DNA of 6,857 bases from an uncultured Planctomycetaceae bacterium (GCA_903823545.1 CAIJTL010001110.1:1-6857); one strand, 5' to 3'; numbered from the stretch's first letter, positions 1 to 6,160 are shown. The notes: generated by a model from the sequence alone, not told the origin. Translations and numbers: made by a program.

Positions 1-237
1 GCGTCCGCACGCGGTGCTCTTGGTGCGTTTCAATCGGGTACTCTAGATGCCACCAAAAACAACAACATGTCTCAGGTGGTTAACATGCAACAAGCCGAAT
101 CCGGACTTCGTGACACCGACTATCAAAAAGAAATCGCGATGTTCACCAGCGAGCAGATTCGATCACAAGTCGCGTCCACCGTGCTCGGTATGGCGAACCA
201 ATCGTCCCAGGCAATCCTCAGCCTGCTGAAAGGCTAA
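1..237 (+). CDS. fliC: Flagellin, C-terminal fragment (5' end outside window)
   Basis: The window opens in frame inside a gene of which 78 codons plus TAA remain. Flagellin is the filament subunit, exported through the flagellar type III apparatus and polymerised under the FliD cap. The visible part matches the conserved C-terminal D0/D1 helix of flagellins: an RGALGAFQ start, an Asn-rich turn (NNN), an AESGLRDTDYQKE segment corresponding to the usual 'ArSrIeDaDyA.E', then a Gln/Ala/Asn-rich helix ending in LSLLKG, the typical flagellin terminus (LSLLRG/LLKG). FlgL shares this fold but rarely ends in LLxG, so flagellin is preferred. No cysteine is present, as usual for axial proteins. A strong terminator follows 26 bases after the stop, so this gene probably ends its own transcript. 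fliD and fliS follow on the same strand. Confidence 0.92.
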   Translation, partial: ASARGALGAFQSGTLDATKNNNMSQVVNMQQAESGLRDTDYQKEIAMFTSEQIRSQVASTVLGMANQSSQAILSLLKG

Positions 238-263
238 GTTCAACGATTTTCTCTCGGGTGACT

Positions 264-301
264 GGAGTGAGTGCCGCTTCGGCGGTGCTCACTCCTTTCT
301 T
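264..301 (+). terminator. Rho-independent terminator after flagellin
   Basis: Two 14-base arms (264-277 and 282-295) pair along their whole length. The outer eight bases GGAGTGAG/CTCACTCC are perfect, then come two G-T wobbles, then four G-C pairs closing a TTCG loop (278-281). C(TTCG)G is an exceptionally stable tetraloop. A short T-rich run (TTTCTT, 296-301) follows. It would end the flagellin transcript before fliD, or attenuate read-through into it. Confidence 0.88.
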
Positions 302-400
302 GCGTTGTAGGACAGACCGTGGCTCGACAGTAGTCATCACTCCTCTGGTGAAGGCTACATTCCGACTTGCACACAGTGGCTTCGCAGTCAGGCACAGAAC

Positions 401-2719
401 ATGGCGATCACGTTCAACGGACTGGCATCAGGGCTCGATACCGCCTCGATCATCACGGACCTGGTTCGATTCAGTCAGCAACGGATCGACACATTCAAAG
501 TCAAAGAGCAAGAAGCCGTAGGTCTCCAGAATGTGATGACCACACTTAAAAGTCGGTTACAATCATTACAGGAAGGAGCGACCGCCCTCTCACGCCCCCA
601 ACAAAGTGTGTTTGACCGCCGCTCGATTACATCCAGCGATGAGTCGATTTTGACCGCTGCGGCGGGGAGTGCAGCCACCGCAGGCACCCAAACACTACGA
701 GTGCTCAGCGTTGCCAAGAACCATCAAATCGCATCTCAAGGATTTGATGACGCCAATAGCCAAATCACACAGGGAACATTTCAAATACAAGCCGGAGGAA
801 ACTCGGCAACGATTACGATCGATTCCAGTAACAACACCCTGACCGGCCTATCGCGAGCAATCAACAGCGCTGGAATTGGAGTCTCGGCAACTGTCATTAA
901 CGATGGGTCCGACTCGCTGACTCAGCCCTATCGTTTACTGCTGTCTTCAAATAACACCGGAACTGACAACAGCATCAAGATCACGAACAATCTCGCCACC
1001 GGTGACCCGAACGCGTTTCGACCAGACTTTGCCGCAACACATATCGGCCAAGTTGTCGCGGCGTCATCCTTCAGCAGCACTTCGGCCATCGTCTCGAATT
1101 CAGGTGCTGGAAGTTATACCGGTACGACGAACGAGACTTTCACCTTCACCATTCAAAACTCTGGTACAGTCGGCACCGATGATGGTCTGCAAGTGGCCTA
1201 CTCAAATGCTAACGGGACAAAAACGGGAACGCTGACAATCGGCTCCTCAGACGCTGATGTCGCAAAGTTAGTTATTGATGGTGTTCAAGTCACGTTTGGT
1301 GCCGGGACGCTGGTCGCCGGTGACAAATTCTCGATAGACACATTTGCCCCGGAAATTCAACAAACCACAAATGCTCAAGTACAAATCGGCTCCGGAGCCG
1401 GTGCCATCACGGTTCAGAGTTCAAAAAATCAAATCTCTGACTTGATCCCAGGAGTCACACTCAATCTGCAATCGGCAGATCCGACAAAAGAAATCCGACT
1501 GACGACTGCAAACGACGTTGATGCAGCGAAGCAAGAAATCATGAATTACGTTCAAGACTACAACGACTTCATGTCTTATCTTGCACAACAAACCAAATTC
1601 GACGCGGCGACTGGCGTTGCCGCGCCACTCGCAGGCAACCGTGCGGTACTCGCGTTGCGGGATCAGCTTCAACGTTCGATGTTGTCGAGTTCATCAAACT
1701 TGACTGGCACTGTTAACCGCCTGAGTTCACTCGGAATCACCACCGACGAACGCGGCAAGCTAAGTGTCAATGAGGGCCGACTGACTGGCGTATTAAACGG
1801 CAGCGTTGCAGGTGCTTCATTCGCTGACGTGCGAAGGCTCTTCACTCTTCGAGGCGACTCTTCATCAGCAGGCATCGAATTCGTCGCAGGTAGTTCAAAG
1901 TCGAAGGATTCAGGAACAGTCCCCTACCAAGTCGACATCACTCAAGCTGCGGAGCAAGCCTCAATCAGTGCGGCTAATGAATTGGCTGATCTTACGACGC
2001 TCGACAGCTCAAACAACCAACTGGTCGTGCGAGTCGATGGATCTACTGACGTGACCGTCACCCTCACCGAAGGAAACTACACAGCGCTGTCTTTGTCGCG
2101 AGAGCTGAAGAGCCGACTGAATCAATCGCTGTCAGCTCTTGGTCGCAGCGCCGACGTCACACTCTCTGGTCAGAAACTTGCACTGACCTCTGATCGCTAT
2201 GGTGCCGCATCCGAAGTTTCGATCATTTCCGGCTCAGGATTGTCGGTATTGGGTTTTAACGGCACAGAATCAGACTACGGTCAGGACGTCGCGGGCCAAT
2301 TCATCGTAAATGGACAAGTCGAAACGGCAACAGGATTGGGGCAACTCTTGACTAGCGAAACTACCAACGCCAATACCGCAGACATCGCCTTACGGGTCAC
2401 GCTCACGAGCTCGCAACTTCAGGTTGGGTCTGATGCGACACTATCCGTCACTCACGGGCTCGCATCTCAGCTCAACGACGTTTTGGAAAACATGCTTGAT
2501 CCGGTAAGCGGTCGCCTAAGGGCAATCTCTGACGTATTCTCGAAGAATGCTGATGAGGCCCAAGCCGCAGCACTCAAGGAGGCATTTGCATTAGATGAGC
2601 GAAAGGCGTCGCTCAGTCGCCAGTTTGCTGACATGGAACAAACTCTGAGCCGCCTTAAATCGAATGGTGACTTTGCAACAAGTTCACTGAGTTCACTCGT
2701 TGCTAGCAGTAAGAAATAG
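401..2719 (+). CDS. fliD: Flagellar filament cap protein FliD (hook-associated protein 2), long form
   Basis: FliD caps the growing filament and helps flagellin subunits fold and insert. The protein has 772 residues, against about 470 in E. coli. Residues 1-117 are the FliD N-terminal domain, with the diagnostic GLASGLDTASIITDLV and a helix of heptad character to about residue 65. Residues about 121-198 resemble the flagellin hook IN motif (DSSNNTLTGLSRAIN, then RLLLSSNNTG). Residues about 237-315 are a Gly/Thr-rich beta-type insert. The FliD C-terminal domain starts near 325, with SDLIPGVTLNL near 345-355 and FADVRRLFT near 474-482. Residues about 483-684 are a second insert containing DVAGQFIVNG and ATGLGQLLTS, a pattern known from long FliDs. 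Residues 685-772 form the final helical part (RQFADMEQTLSRL). No cysteine is seen. ATG 401 has only a weak AGG eight bases upstream, but the conserved N-terminus begins exactly there. fliS follows after 70 bases. Confidence 0.96.
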   Translation: MAITFNGLASGLDTASIITDLVRFSQQRIDTFKVKEQEAVGLQNVMTTLKSRLQSLQEGATALSRPQQSVFDRRSITSSDESILTAAAGSAATAGTQTLRVLSVAKNHQIASQGFDDANSQITQGTFQIQAGGNSATITIDSSNNTLTGLSRAINSAGIGVSATVINDGSDSLTQPYRLLLSSNNTGTDNSIKITNNLATGDPNAFRPDFAATHIGQVVAASSFSSTSAIVSNSGAGSYTGTTNETFTFTIQNSGTVGTDDGLQVAYSNANGTKTGTLTIGSSDADVAKLVIDGVQVTFGAGTLVAGDKFSIDTFAPEIQQTTNAQVQIGSGAGAITVQSSKNQISDLIPGVTLNLQSADPTKEIRLTTANDVDAAKQEIMNYVQDYNDFMSYLAQQTKFDAATGVAAPLAGNRAVLALRDQLQRSMLSSSSNLTGTVNRLSSLGITTDERGKLSVNEGRLTGVLNGSVAGASFADVRRLFTLRGDSSSAGIEFVAGSSKSKDSGTVPYQVDITQAAEQASISAANELADLTTLDSSNNQLVVRVDGSTDVTVTLTEGNYTALSLSRELKSRLNQSLSALGRSADVTLSGQKLALTSDRYGAASEVSIISGSGLSVLGFNGTESDYGQDVAGQFIVNGQVETATGLGQLLTSETTNANTADIALRVTLTSSQLQVGSDATLSVTHGLASQLNDVLENMLDPVSGRLRAISDVFSKNADEAQAAALKEAFALDERKASLSRQFADMEQTLSRLKSNGDFATSSLSSLVASSKK

Positions 2720-2789
2720 GTCTCAGGTGAAACAGGCATCCGTGACTTCGCATGAATCTCCTCATTGAAACATCACAGGACAACCACCA

Positions 2790-3209
2790 ATGAAACGACT
2801 CGATGCCTACGAACAACAAACACCAAATTGGACCCGTGTTGAAATGCTCTTGGCGGCGTTTGAAGGTGTGATGGAGCGGTTACGTCAGGCTCAAGAACTT
2901 GTCGCAGCTGGTCAGAATTGGAAAGCTCAACCGTTCTTACTTCGAGCCCAACGCATCGTTTTGGAATTGTATTCAGGCCTCGATCTGCGGCACGGCGAGG
3001 TTCCCGACAACATGGGCAAGCTCTATCTGTTCGTGCTCCATTCGATTGGAATGGGCGAGGCATTAAATATCCCTGCCGCATTAGACGTACTTGGCATCAT
3101 CCGCGATGGCCTCAACAGCATCCGCGATACGGCCAACGAGCTCGAGCATCGAGGCCAGGTTCCCCATGCACCGTTTCAAACACATATCCTGCAAGACGTG
3201 GCTGGCTAA
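2790..3209 (+). CDS. fliS: Flagellin export chaperone FliS
   Basis: FliS is a small cytoplasmic four-helix chaperone. It binds the C-terminal D0 segment of flagellin, prevents premature polymerisation and delivers it to FlhA. The 139-residue length is normal (about 125-140). Family features seen are an N-terminal AYEQQT around residue 7, a first helix (VEMLLAAFEGVMERLRQAQ) at the place of the usual 'LI.MLYDGal..l..A', an ALELY/VLELYSGLD turn near 57, YLFVLHSIGMGEALNI near 79-94 corresponding to 'LY.Ym...L..Ani', and a last helix (VLGIIRDGLNSIRDTANEL). The Tyr-Asp pair of the usual LYDG is replaced by Ala-Phe-Glu, so it is a divergent member. AGGA at 2777-2780 lies nine bases before the ATG. 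It is likely co-transcribed with fliD. Its substrate end is visible at the left edge of the window. Confidence 0.9.
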   Translation: MKRLDAYEQQTPNWTRVEMLLAAFEGVMERLRQAQELVAAGQNWKAQPFLLRAQRIVLELYSGLDLRHGEVPDNMGKLYLFVLHSIGMGEALNIPAALDVLGIIRDGLNSIRDTANELEHRGQVPHAPFQTHILQDVAG

Positions 3210-3280
3210 GTGAAACGCCACGGTCTGTGCTCGCTGTGAGAAATTCGACTTAAGCAACCCGACACGCCACCGAGAGATTT
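3210..3280 (+). other. Spacer between fliS and the small ORF
   Basis: Nothing recognisable is found here apart from a nine-codon GTG frame directly after the fliS stop, which I do not consider a gene. There is no T-run hairpin, so fliD-fliS transcripts probably run on into 3281-3442. Confidence 0.4.
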
Positions 3281-3442
3281 ATGGAGAAATCACTCGCTGG
3301 CGTTTTCGATCTGAATCTCAAATCAAACAGTCAACTCTCATCGGTTGGAATGTGCGTCGATCAAGTCGTTCCGGAAAAAGCGAGAGACAGCAACATCGCA
3401 TCTTTGTCCCGGAACAATCACATGATTGTCAGCGGCGAGTAG
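3281..3442 (+). CDS. Hypothetical 53-residue protein downstream of fliS
   Basis: This is an ATG-initiated open frame of 53 codons plus TAG, in a 219-base stretch between fliS and the end of the opposing operon. The frame is closed upstream by a TAA at 3251, so the ATG is the only sensible start. A purine-rich GAGAG (3272-3276) lies four bases upstream, a poor and rather close Shine-Dalgarno. The peptide (begins MEKSLAGVFDLNL) is hydrophilic, has no membrane segment and one cysteine, and I recognise no family. Its last 14 bases overlap the 3' end of the convergent MotE-like gene. Position after fliS suggests it could be a small flagellar accessory protein, but it may equally be a chance frame. 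Confidence 0.35.
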   Translation: MEKSLAGVFDLNLKSNSQLSSVGMCVDQVVPEKARDSNIASLSRNNHMIVSGE

Positions 3443-4154
3443 GCGAATCATTTTGATTTGCCTGCAAGTCTTTCGTGAGCCGAAGTGCCATTTCTGAGTC
3501 AGTTGCATCTAATTCGGCAAGCACGCGGGCGGCATCCCGGTCTTGAAGTCTTCGTAACAATGACGTTGCGGCTCGCAGGCTTCCTTGTTGTGCGAGGCGA
3601 TTCACTAGGACCGCCGTATCACGAACGGTTTGCATGTCTTTCATCGTGATTATCGGTCGCGTGTTTGATGGAGATGTAATAGGTCTCGCAGATGAAGTGG
3701 TTGAAGCAATCGCTGGTGGTTCGGCTTGAATTCGTCGCTCCTGCATCGCGAATCGCAATGCGGCATCCTTAAACAAGGCGATTTCGTCGGACACTCGTCG
3801 ACGAAGTTGCTCGACCGTCTGTTGCTCTTCGCGAATCTCTTCATAGACGATTCGCAGTGCATCTTGTCGCGCCTTGACCTCTGATTCACGCTGGCGGATT
3901 TCGCTGAGCTTACCTTGAATCTCGCCGGTTCGCGGATCGTCACTGTCGGCTGTGTTGGTATCCGATTTCTTCGTTCGGCTGGTACTTCGTTGTGAGCGAA
4001 CCCCGTCAGCATTCGACCGATTGCTGGCAGATTTCCGACGGGGCATCGCTTCGTTAGTCGGTGCTTCATCGGCCGTCCATAACAACTCCGACATTGCCGT
4101 CGCAACGGCAAAGATCATGAGTGCTGTGAAAAAACCTGCTGCTACGATTTTCAT
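3429..4154 (-). CDS. Membrane-anchored coiled-coil protein, MotE/FlbB-like (MgtE_N-type C-terminus)
   Basis: 241 residues, with three parts visible. Residues 1-21 are a hydrophobic N-terminal membrane segment or uncleaved signal (AAGFFTALMIFAVATAM). After a polar Ser/Arg-rich linker (30-75), residues about 78-145 form a charged heptad-rich coiled coil (EIRQRESEVKARQDALRIV onward). After a Ser/Thr/Pro-rich hinge (145-172), residues about 173-232 resemble the MgtE intracellular N domain found in MotE and spirochaete FlbB, with LLRRLQDRDAARVLAEL and ALRLTKDL. Those proteins are inner-membrane, motor-associated scaffolds or chaperones. The architecture plus its place as last gene of flgB-flgC-fliE supports a flagellar motor role. 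The exact function and name are inferred. A GGAA lies seven bases before the ATG. The gene starts 48 bases after fliE and ends TGA, overlapping a small convergent ORF by 14 bases. Confidence 0.6.
   Translation of the reverse strand: MKIVAAGFFTALMIFAVATAMSELLWTADEAPTNEAMPRRKSASNRSNADGVRSQRSTSRTKKSDTNTADSDDPRTGEIQGKLSEIRQRESEVKARQDALRIVYEEIREEQQTVEQLRRRVSDEIALFKDAALRFAMQERRIQAEPPAIASTTSSARPITSPSNTRPIITMKDMQTVRDTAVLVNRLAQQGSLRAATSLLRRLQDRDAARVLAELDATDSEMALRLTKDLQANQNDSPTRR
3442..3462. terminator. Hairpin at the convergent gene ends, possible weak bidirectional terminator
   Basis: GGCGAATCA and TGATTTGCC form a nine-base stem (one G-T pair) around a TTT loop. It sits where the rightward fliD-fliS unit meets the leftward flgB-operon, inside the last codons of the MotE-like gene. 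No proper T-run follows on either strand, so it is not a convincing intrinsic terminator. No better candidate was found between 3210 and 3440. Confidence 0.22.
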
Positions 4155-4202
4155 GGAATGATTCCAATGATCTCATCCACACAATGGTTTGCATAACGAC
4201 AA

Positions 4203-4505
4203 CTACATCTGCATTCGCATGACTTCTTGATACGCTTCGACCACTTTTGATTGAACTTCAACAAACACTCGCAGGCTTAGGTCAGCCTTGGCCATCGCCA
4301 GCATTGTTTCATGAATGCTGGCGGATTCACCCGTCGCGAGTTTTTGGACCGCGTGATCCGCTTGAGTTTGTTGGGCGTTTGTGTCCGCAACGAACTTCTG
4401 AATGACGTTTCCAAACGAGCCAGCGCCCACCTTCGCGGGAGACGTTCCAAGCCCAGAGACCGCTTCGGCACTTGCTCCTCCCAAACTGATCGGATTGATG
4501 TGCAT
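4203..4505 (-). CDS. fliE: Flagellar hook-basal body complex protein FliE
   Basis: FliE links the FliF MS ring to the FlgB rod and is the first rod-type export substrate. The 100-residue length is typical. The C-terminal half carries the family signature: SIHETMLAMAKADLSLRVFVEVQSK and the terminal VEAYQEVMRMQM, matching the classic 'l.vrnKvveAYqeImrMqv'. The N-terminus is Gly/Ser-rich and variable, as in the family. No cysteine is seen. A good Shine-Dalgarno AAGGAA (4512-4517 on the plus strand, read in reverse) lies six bases before the ATG. It starts 26 bases after flgC on the same strand, so the two are almost certainly co-transcribed. The following gene is not fliF, which is the common neighbour elsewhere. 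Confidence 0.95.
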   Translation of the reverse strand: MHINPISLGGASAEAVSGLGTSPAKVGAGSFGNVIQKFVADTNAQQTQADHAVQKLATGESASIHETMLAMAKADLSLRVFVEVQSKVVEAYQEVMRMQM

Positions 4506-4531
4506 TCGCGGTTCCTTATTCAGTCAACATC

Positions 4532-4963
4532 TCATCCGCGAGTCAGGGCGAGTGCTGACTGACTCAGTTCTAAGAATGATTGTGCCACTCGCAAGTTCGC
4601 TTCGTAGGCTCGACTCGCCGTAATCAAATTGACCATTTCAGTCGGTAGGCTGACATTGGGCATTGTGACAAAACCATCAACGTCAGCATCTTGATGTCCT
4701 GGATTGTAGATCCGTGGCAATTCGGACTGATCATCAACGAGTCCAGCCACTCGAACTCCACCTAATCCATGTGAACCGTCTCCTTCGACTCCCGACAACA
4801 CGGTTTCAAACACAACATCGCGTCGTCGATACGGCCCACCGTTCGGTGTGTTTGTCACCGACGCGTTCGCGATGTTGTTGGCAACAACCTCCATGCGCAA
4901 CCGCTCGGCTCCTAAGCCGGAAGCTGCGATGTTGAGTGCACCTAATGCCGAATCGAAACTCAT
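4532..4963 (-). CDS. flgC: Flagellar proximal rod protein FlgC
   Basis: FlgC is a structural subunit of the proximal rod, exported through the flagellar apparatus and assembled with FlgB, FlgF and FliE. The 143-residue length is normal. The N-terminal rod motif is clear: ALNIAASGLGAERLRMEVVA, then NNIANAS, then a GGPYRRRDVVFE segment at about residues 42-53. The C-terminal half has the diagnostic PNVSLPTEMVNLITASRAYEANL, followed by the helix ending SALALTRG. A strong GGGAGG (4968-4973 on the plus strand) precedes the ATG with a four-base gap, confirming the start. It lies 35 bases downstream of flgB and 26 upstream of fliE. Confidence 0.97.
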   Translation of the reverse strand: MSFDSALGALNIAASGLGAERLRMEVVANNIANASVTNTPNGGPYRRRDVVFETVLSGVEGDGSHGLGGVRVAGLVDDQSELPRIYNPGHQDADVDGFVTMPNVSLPTEMVNLITASRAYEANLRVAQSFLELSQSALALTRG

Positions 4964-4998
4964 AATGCCTCCCGAAAGAAGCGAGACACAAAACGCTT

Positions 4999-5361
4999 TT
5001 AACCACGTCCGCCAATTGCGCGTTTCATCATTCCTAATTTCGTGGTCATCAATTGCAGATACGTGTTTCCTAACAACGTGTTCTTGTTGAGTCGCATCAT
5101 TTCCATGTCGATCTCGACGTTGTTTCCATCAGGACGAGTTGGTGTTACCTGGTCTTCAACAACGTCTGGCTTCATCACCTTCAGCGAACTTTCTGGATGT
5201 GATGCCAATTGTTCTGCCAAGCTGTCTTCGAATCGAACATCTAAGCGGCGGTAGCCGGGCGTGTTCACGTTCGCGACGTTCTGGGCCAAGACCTGATGAC
5301 GCAAATGCGTCACGTCAGTGAGCTTGGCAAGCAGGTCGAACTGTGAAGGGATGACGGCCAT
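4999..5361 (-). CDS. flgB: Flagellar proximal rod protein FlgB
   Basis: FlgB is a proximal rod subunit. The chosen start (ATG at 5359-5361) gives 120 residues. The N-terminal rod signature follows at the family's usual distance: LAQNVANVNTPGYRRLDVRF at about residues 25-44. The C-terminus has VEIDMEMMRLNKNTLLGN and ends MMKRAIGGRG, both typical. The frame stays open upstream to a GTG at 5439, which would add 26 residues rich in Arg and unlike any FlgB N-terminus. Neither start has a clear Shine-Dalgarno, so the choice rests on family alignment. It is the first gene of the leftward rod operon. Its promoter should lie between 5362 and about 5560. Confidence 0.95.
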   Translation of the reverse strand: MAVIPSQFDLLAKLTDVTHLRHQVLAQNVANVNTPGYRRLDVRFEDSLAEQLASHPESSLKVMKPDVVEDQVTPTRPDGNNVEIDMEMMRLNKNTLLGNTYLQLMTTKLGMMKRAIGGRG

Positions 5362-5586
5362 GCTGATCGTATCGGTTACGGGGACTGTCCGAATAATTGC
5401 AACGAACCGCTCCGACTTTCGTTGTCGTAGGCTCGCCACTTCAATGTGATTGGCGATGAAATCAATTTGTTAAGAGATAACAGTGATACTGGTCATATCG
5501 GAAACAGCGAATAGGCCAGTGAGTGAGAGGAAGTCTCAGCGTGTCGATTTCCTCAACCCGCATTTCCCAGATGACTTCCCTCGCCT
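5362..5586 (-). promoter_or_regulatory. Upstream region of flgB, expected promoter, not resolved
   Basis: No convincing gene lies here. Read leftward, TCCGATAT (5495-5502 on the plus strand) resembles the -10 of flagellar sigma-28/sigma-D promoters (GCCGATAT, seven of eight). The matching -35 TAAA is absent at the expected 15-base spacing, so this is only a hint. A small perfect inverted repeat, CAGT-GAT-ACTG, lies at 5481-5491 and could be an operator half-site pair or chance. No sigma-54 element was found in the leftward direction. Confidence 0.25.
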
Positions 5587-5602
5587 TGGCATGCGATTTG
5601 CG
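5587..5602 (+). promoter_or_regulatory. Sigma-54 (RpoN) type -24/-12 promoter
   Basis: TGGCATGCGATTTGCG fits the consensus TGGCAYRNNNNTTGCW at every defined base but the last. The GG (5588-5589) and GC (5600-5601) are at the required 12-base offset. Transcription would start near 5613 and read rightward toward fliL, with no intact gene in between. Flagellar genes are sigma-54 dependent in many bacteria, which makes the location sensible. No activator site was identified. It also abuts the start of the transposase remnant, so the original leader may have been displaced. Confidence 0.5.
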
Positions 5603-5608
5603 CCACAC

Positions 5609-5989
5609 CCCTGAAAAACAGGGCTTTGCTGCCAATCTGTGTCAAGCGGAGAGGGGAACCCGATGGGTGACGGCCAAAACGAGGATTTGCGTGTCGGTTT
5701 TGACGGTCGCTTGAAGCTGAAGTTCTTGGGCAGCCAGGTCACGACCGATGCGGGGTTACTCGCCTACCGCGAACTCGATGAAACACTGGGGCTGACGGAA
5801 ATGGGTTCAGAAACATTGCGGAGACGTCAGGTGAATTCGGATTTCCGTGGAACGTTACGCGTTGTTTGCTGGATGAGTCAGGGAAAGCTGGACGCGATTT
5901 TGCGCGAACAGGTCGAATCTGCCGCAAGCTGCTCAAGATTGATTCGACTCACAAAGTGTTGGGAGACGTCGTTGCTCAATCTCTTTTGA
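5609..5989 (+). mobile_element. Remnant of an IS1380-family insertion sequence (left part only)
   Basis: The element is defined by the truncated transposase at 5663-5989. A possible left terminus is the small inverted repeat CCCTG-AAAAA-CAGGG (5609-5623), about 40 bases upstream of the transposase ATG, a distance normal for such elements. No inverted copy of this end is present later in the window, and most of the transposase (usual length about 430-450 residues) is missing. So this is a decayed, immobile fragment. The right border is uncertain: recognisable similarity stops near 5818, and what follows may be non-IS sequence. Confidence 0.6.
5663..5989 (+). pseudogene. IS1380-family transposase, N-terminal fragment
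   Basis: From ATG 5663, preceded by a good AGAGGGGA (5650-5657), the frame gives 108 residues before TGA. Residues about 9-47 carry the family's N-terminal signature: LRVGFDGRLKLKFLGSQVT, TDAGLLAYRELDETLGLTEM. In intact members this is followed by the RTGKN..H..v.LLRQSVF..LAGYED region and the DDE catalytic core. Here the sequence diverges after GSETL (about residue 52, base 5818) into an unrelated, Cys/Trp-containing tail. All catalytic residues are absent, so it is not a functional transposase. The sharp end of similarity suggests an internal deletion or recombination. Confidence 0.75.
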
Positions 5990-6108
5990 TGCCGCCTCAG
6001 AGTCTTCCTAACCCGCAAAGTCCAAAATATCCTCAATCTTTGCCAAAGCGTGGACGATCCCTCAAAGAACACCACGAACTTCAAGCAAAACGATTGAGCC
6101 CATTTTGA
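5782..6108 (+). pseudogene. Unidentified open frame, probable 3' remnant of a gene ahead of fliL
   Basis: This frame, +2 relative to the transposase fragment, is open from a TGA ending at 5781 to TGA at 6106-6108. The only ATG in its later part is at 5989 (39 codons); an upstream TTG at 5866 would give 80 residues. The encoded segment includes CRKLLKIDSTHKVLGDVVAQ, then a Pro/Gln-rich stretch PQSLP-NPQSPKY-PQSLPK and a basic tail. The two PQSLP units use almost entirely different codons (CCT CAG AGT CTT CCT against CCT CAA TCT TTG CCA), suggesting past selection at protein level. It ends 52 bases before fliL. I do not recognise a family; it may be the tail of a flagellar gene whose front was lost at the IS junction. 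It may also be non-coding. Confidence 0.3.
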
Positions 6109-6160
6109 TTGCGGTCGGTCGATCCAAATTCTGCTGAAGCTGCTGTGATAGGGTCCTTCA

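Noticed and set aside
302..400. Search for a fliD promoter (sigma-70, sigma-28, sigma-54)
   Set aside because: A TTGCA at 367-371 lacks the GG at the correct -24 offset, and no TAAA/GCCGATAA pair was seen. No promoter could be supported.
5495..5502. Sigma-28-like -10 element reading toward flgB
   Set aside because: The -35 TAAA is missing at the required spacing, so it is mentioned only as a hint within the flgB upstream region, not as a promoter call.
5912..5948. Eight-base inverted repeat GTCGAATC ... GATTCGAC with a 21-base loop
   Set aside because: Length and spacing are within what chance gives in a region of this size, with no T-run and no link to a gene end.
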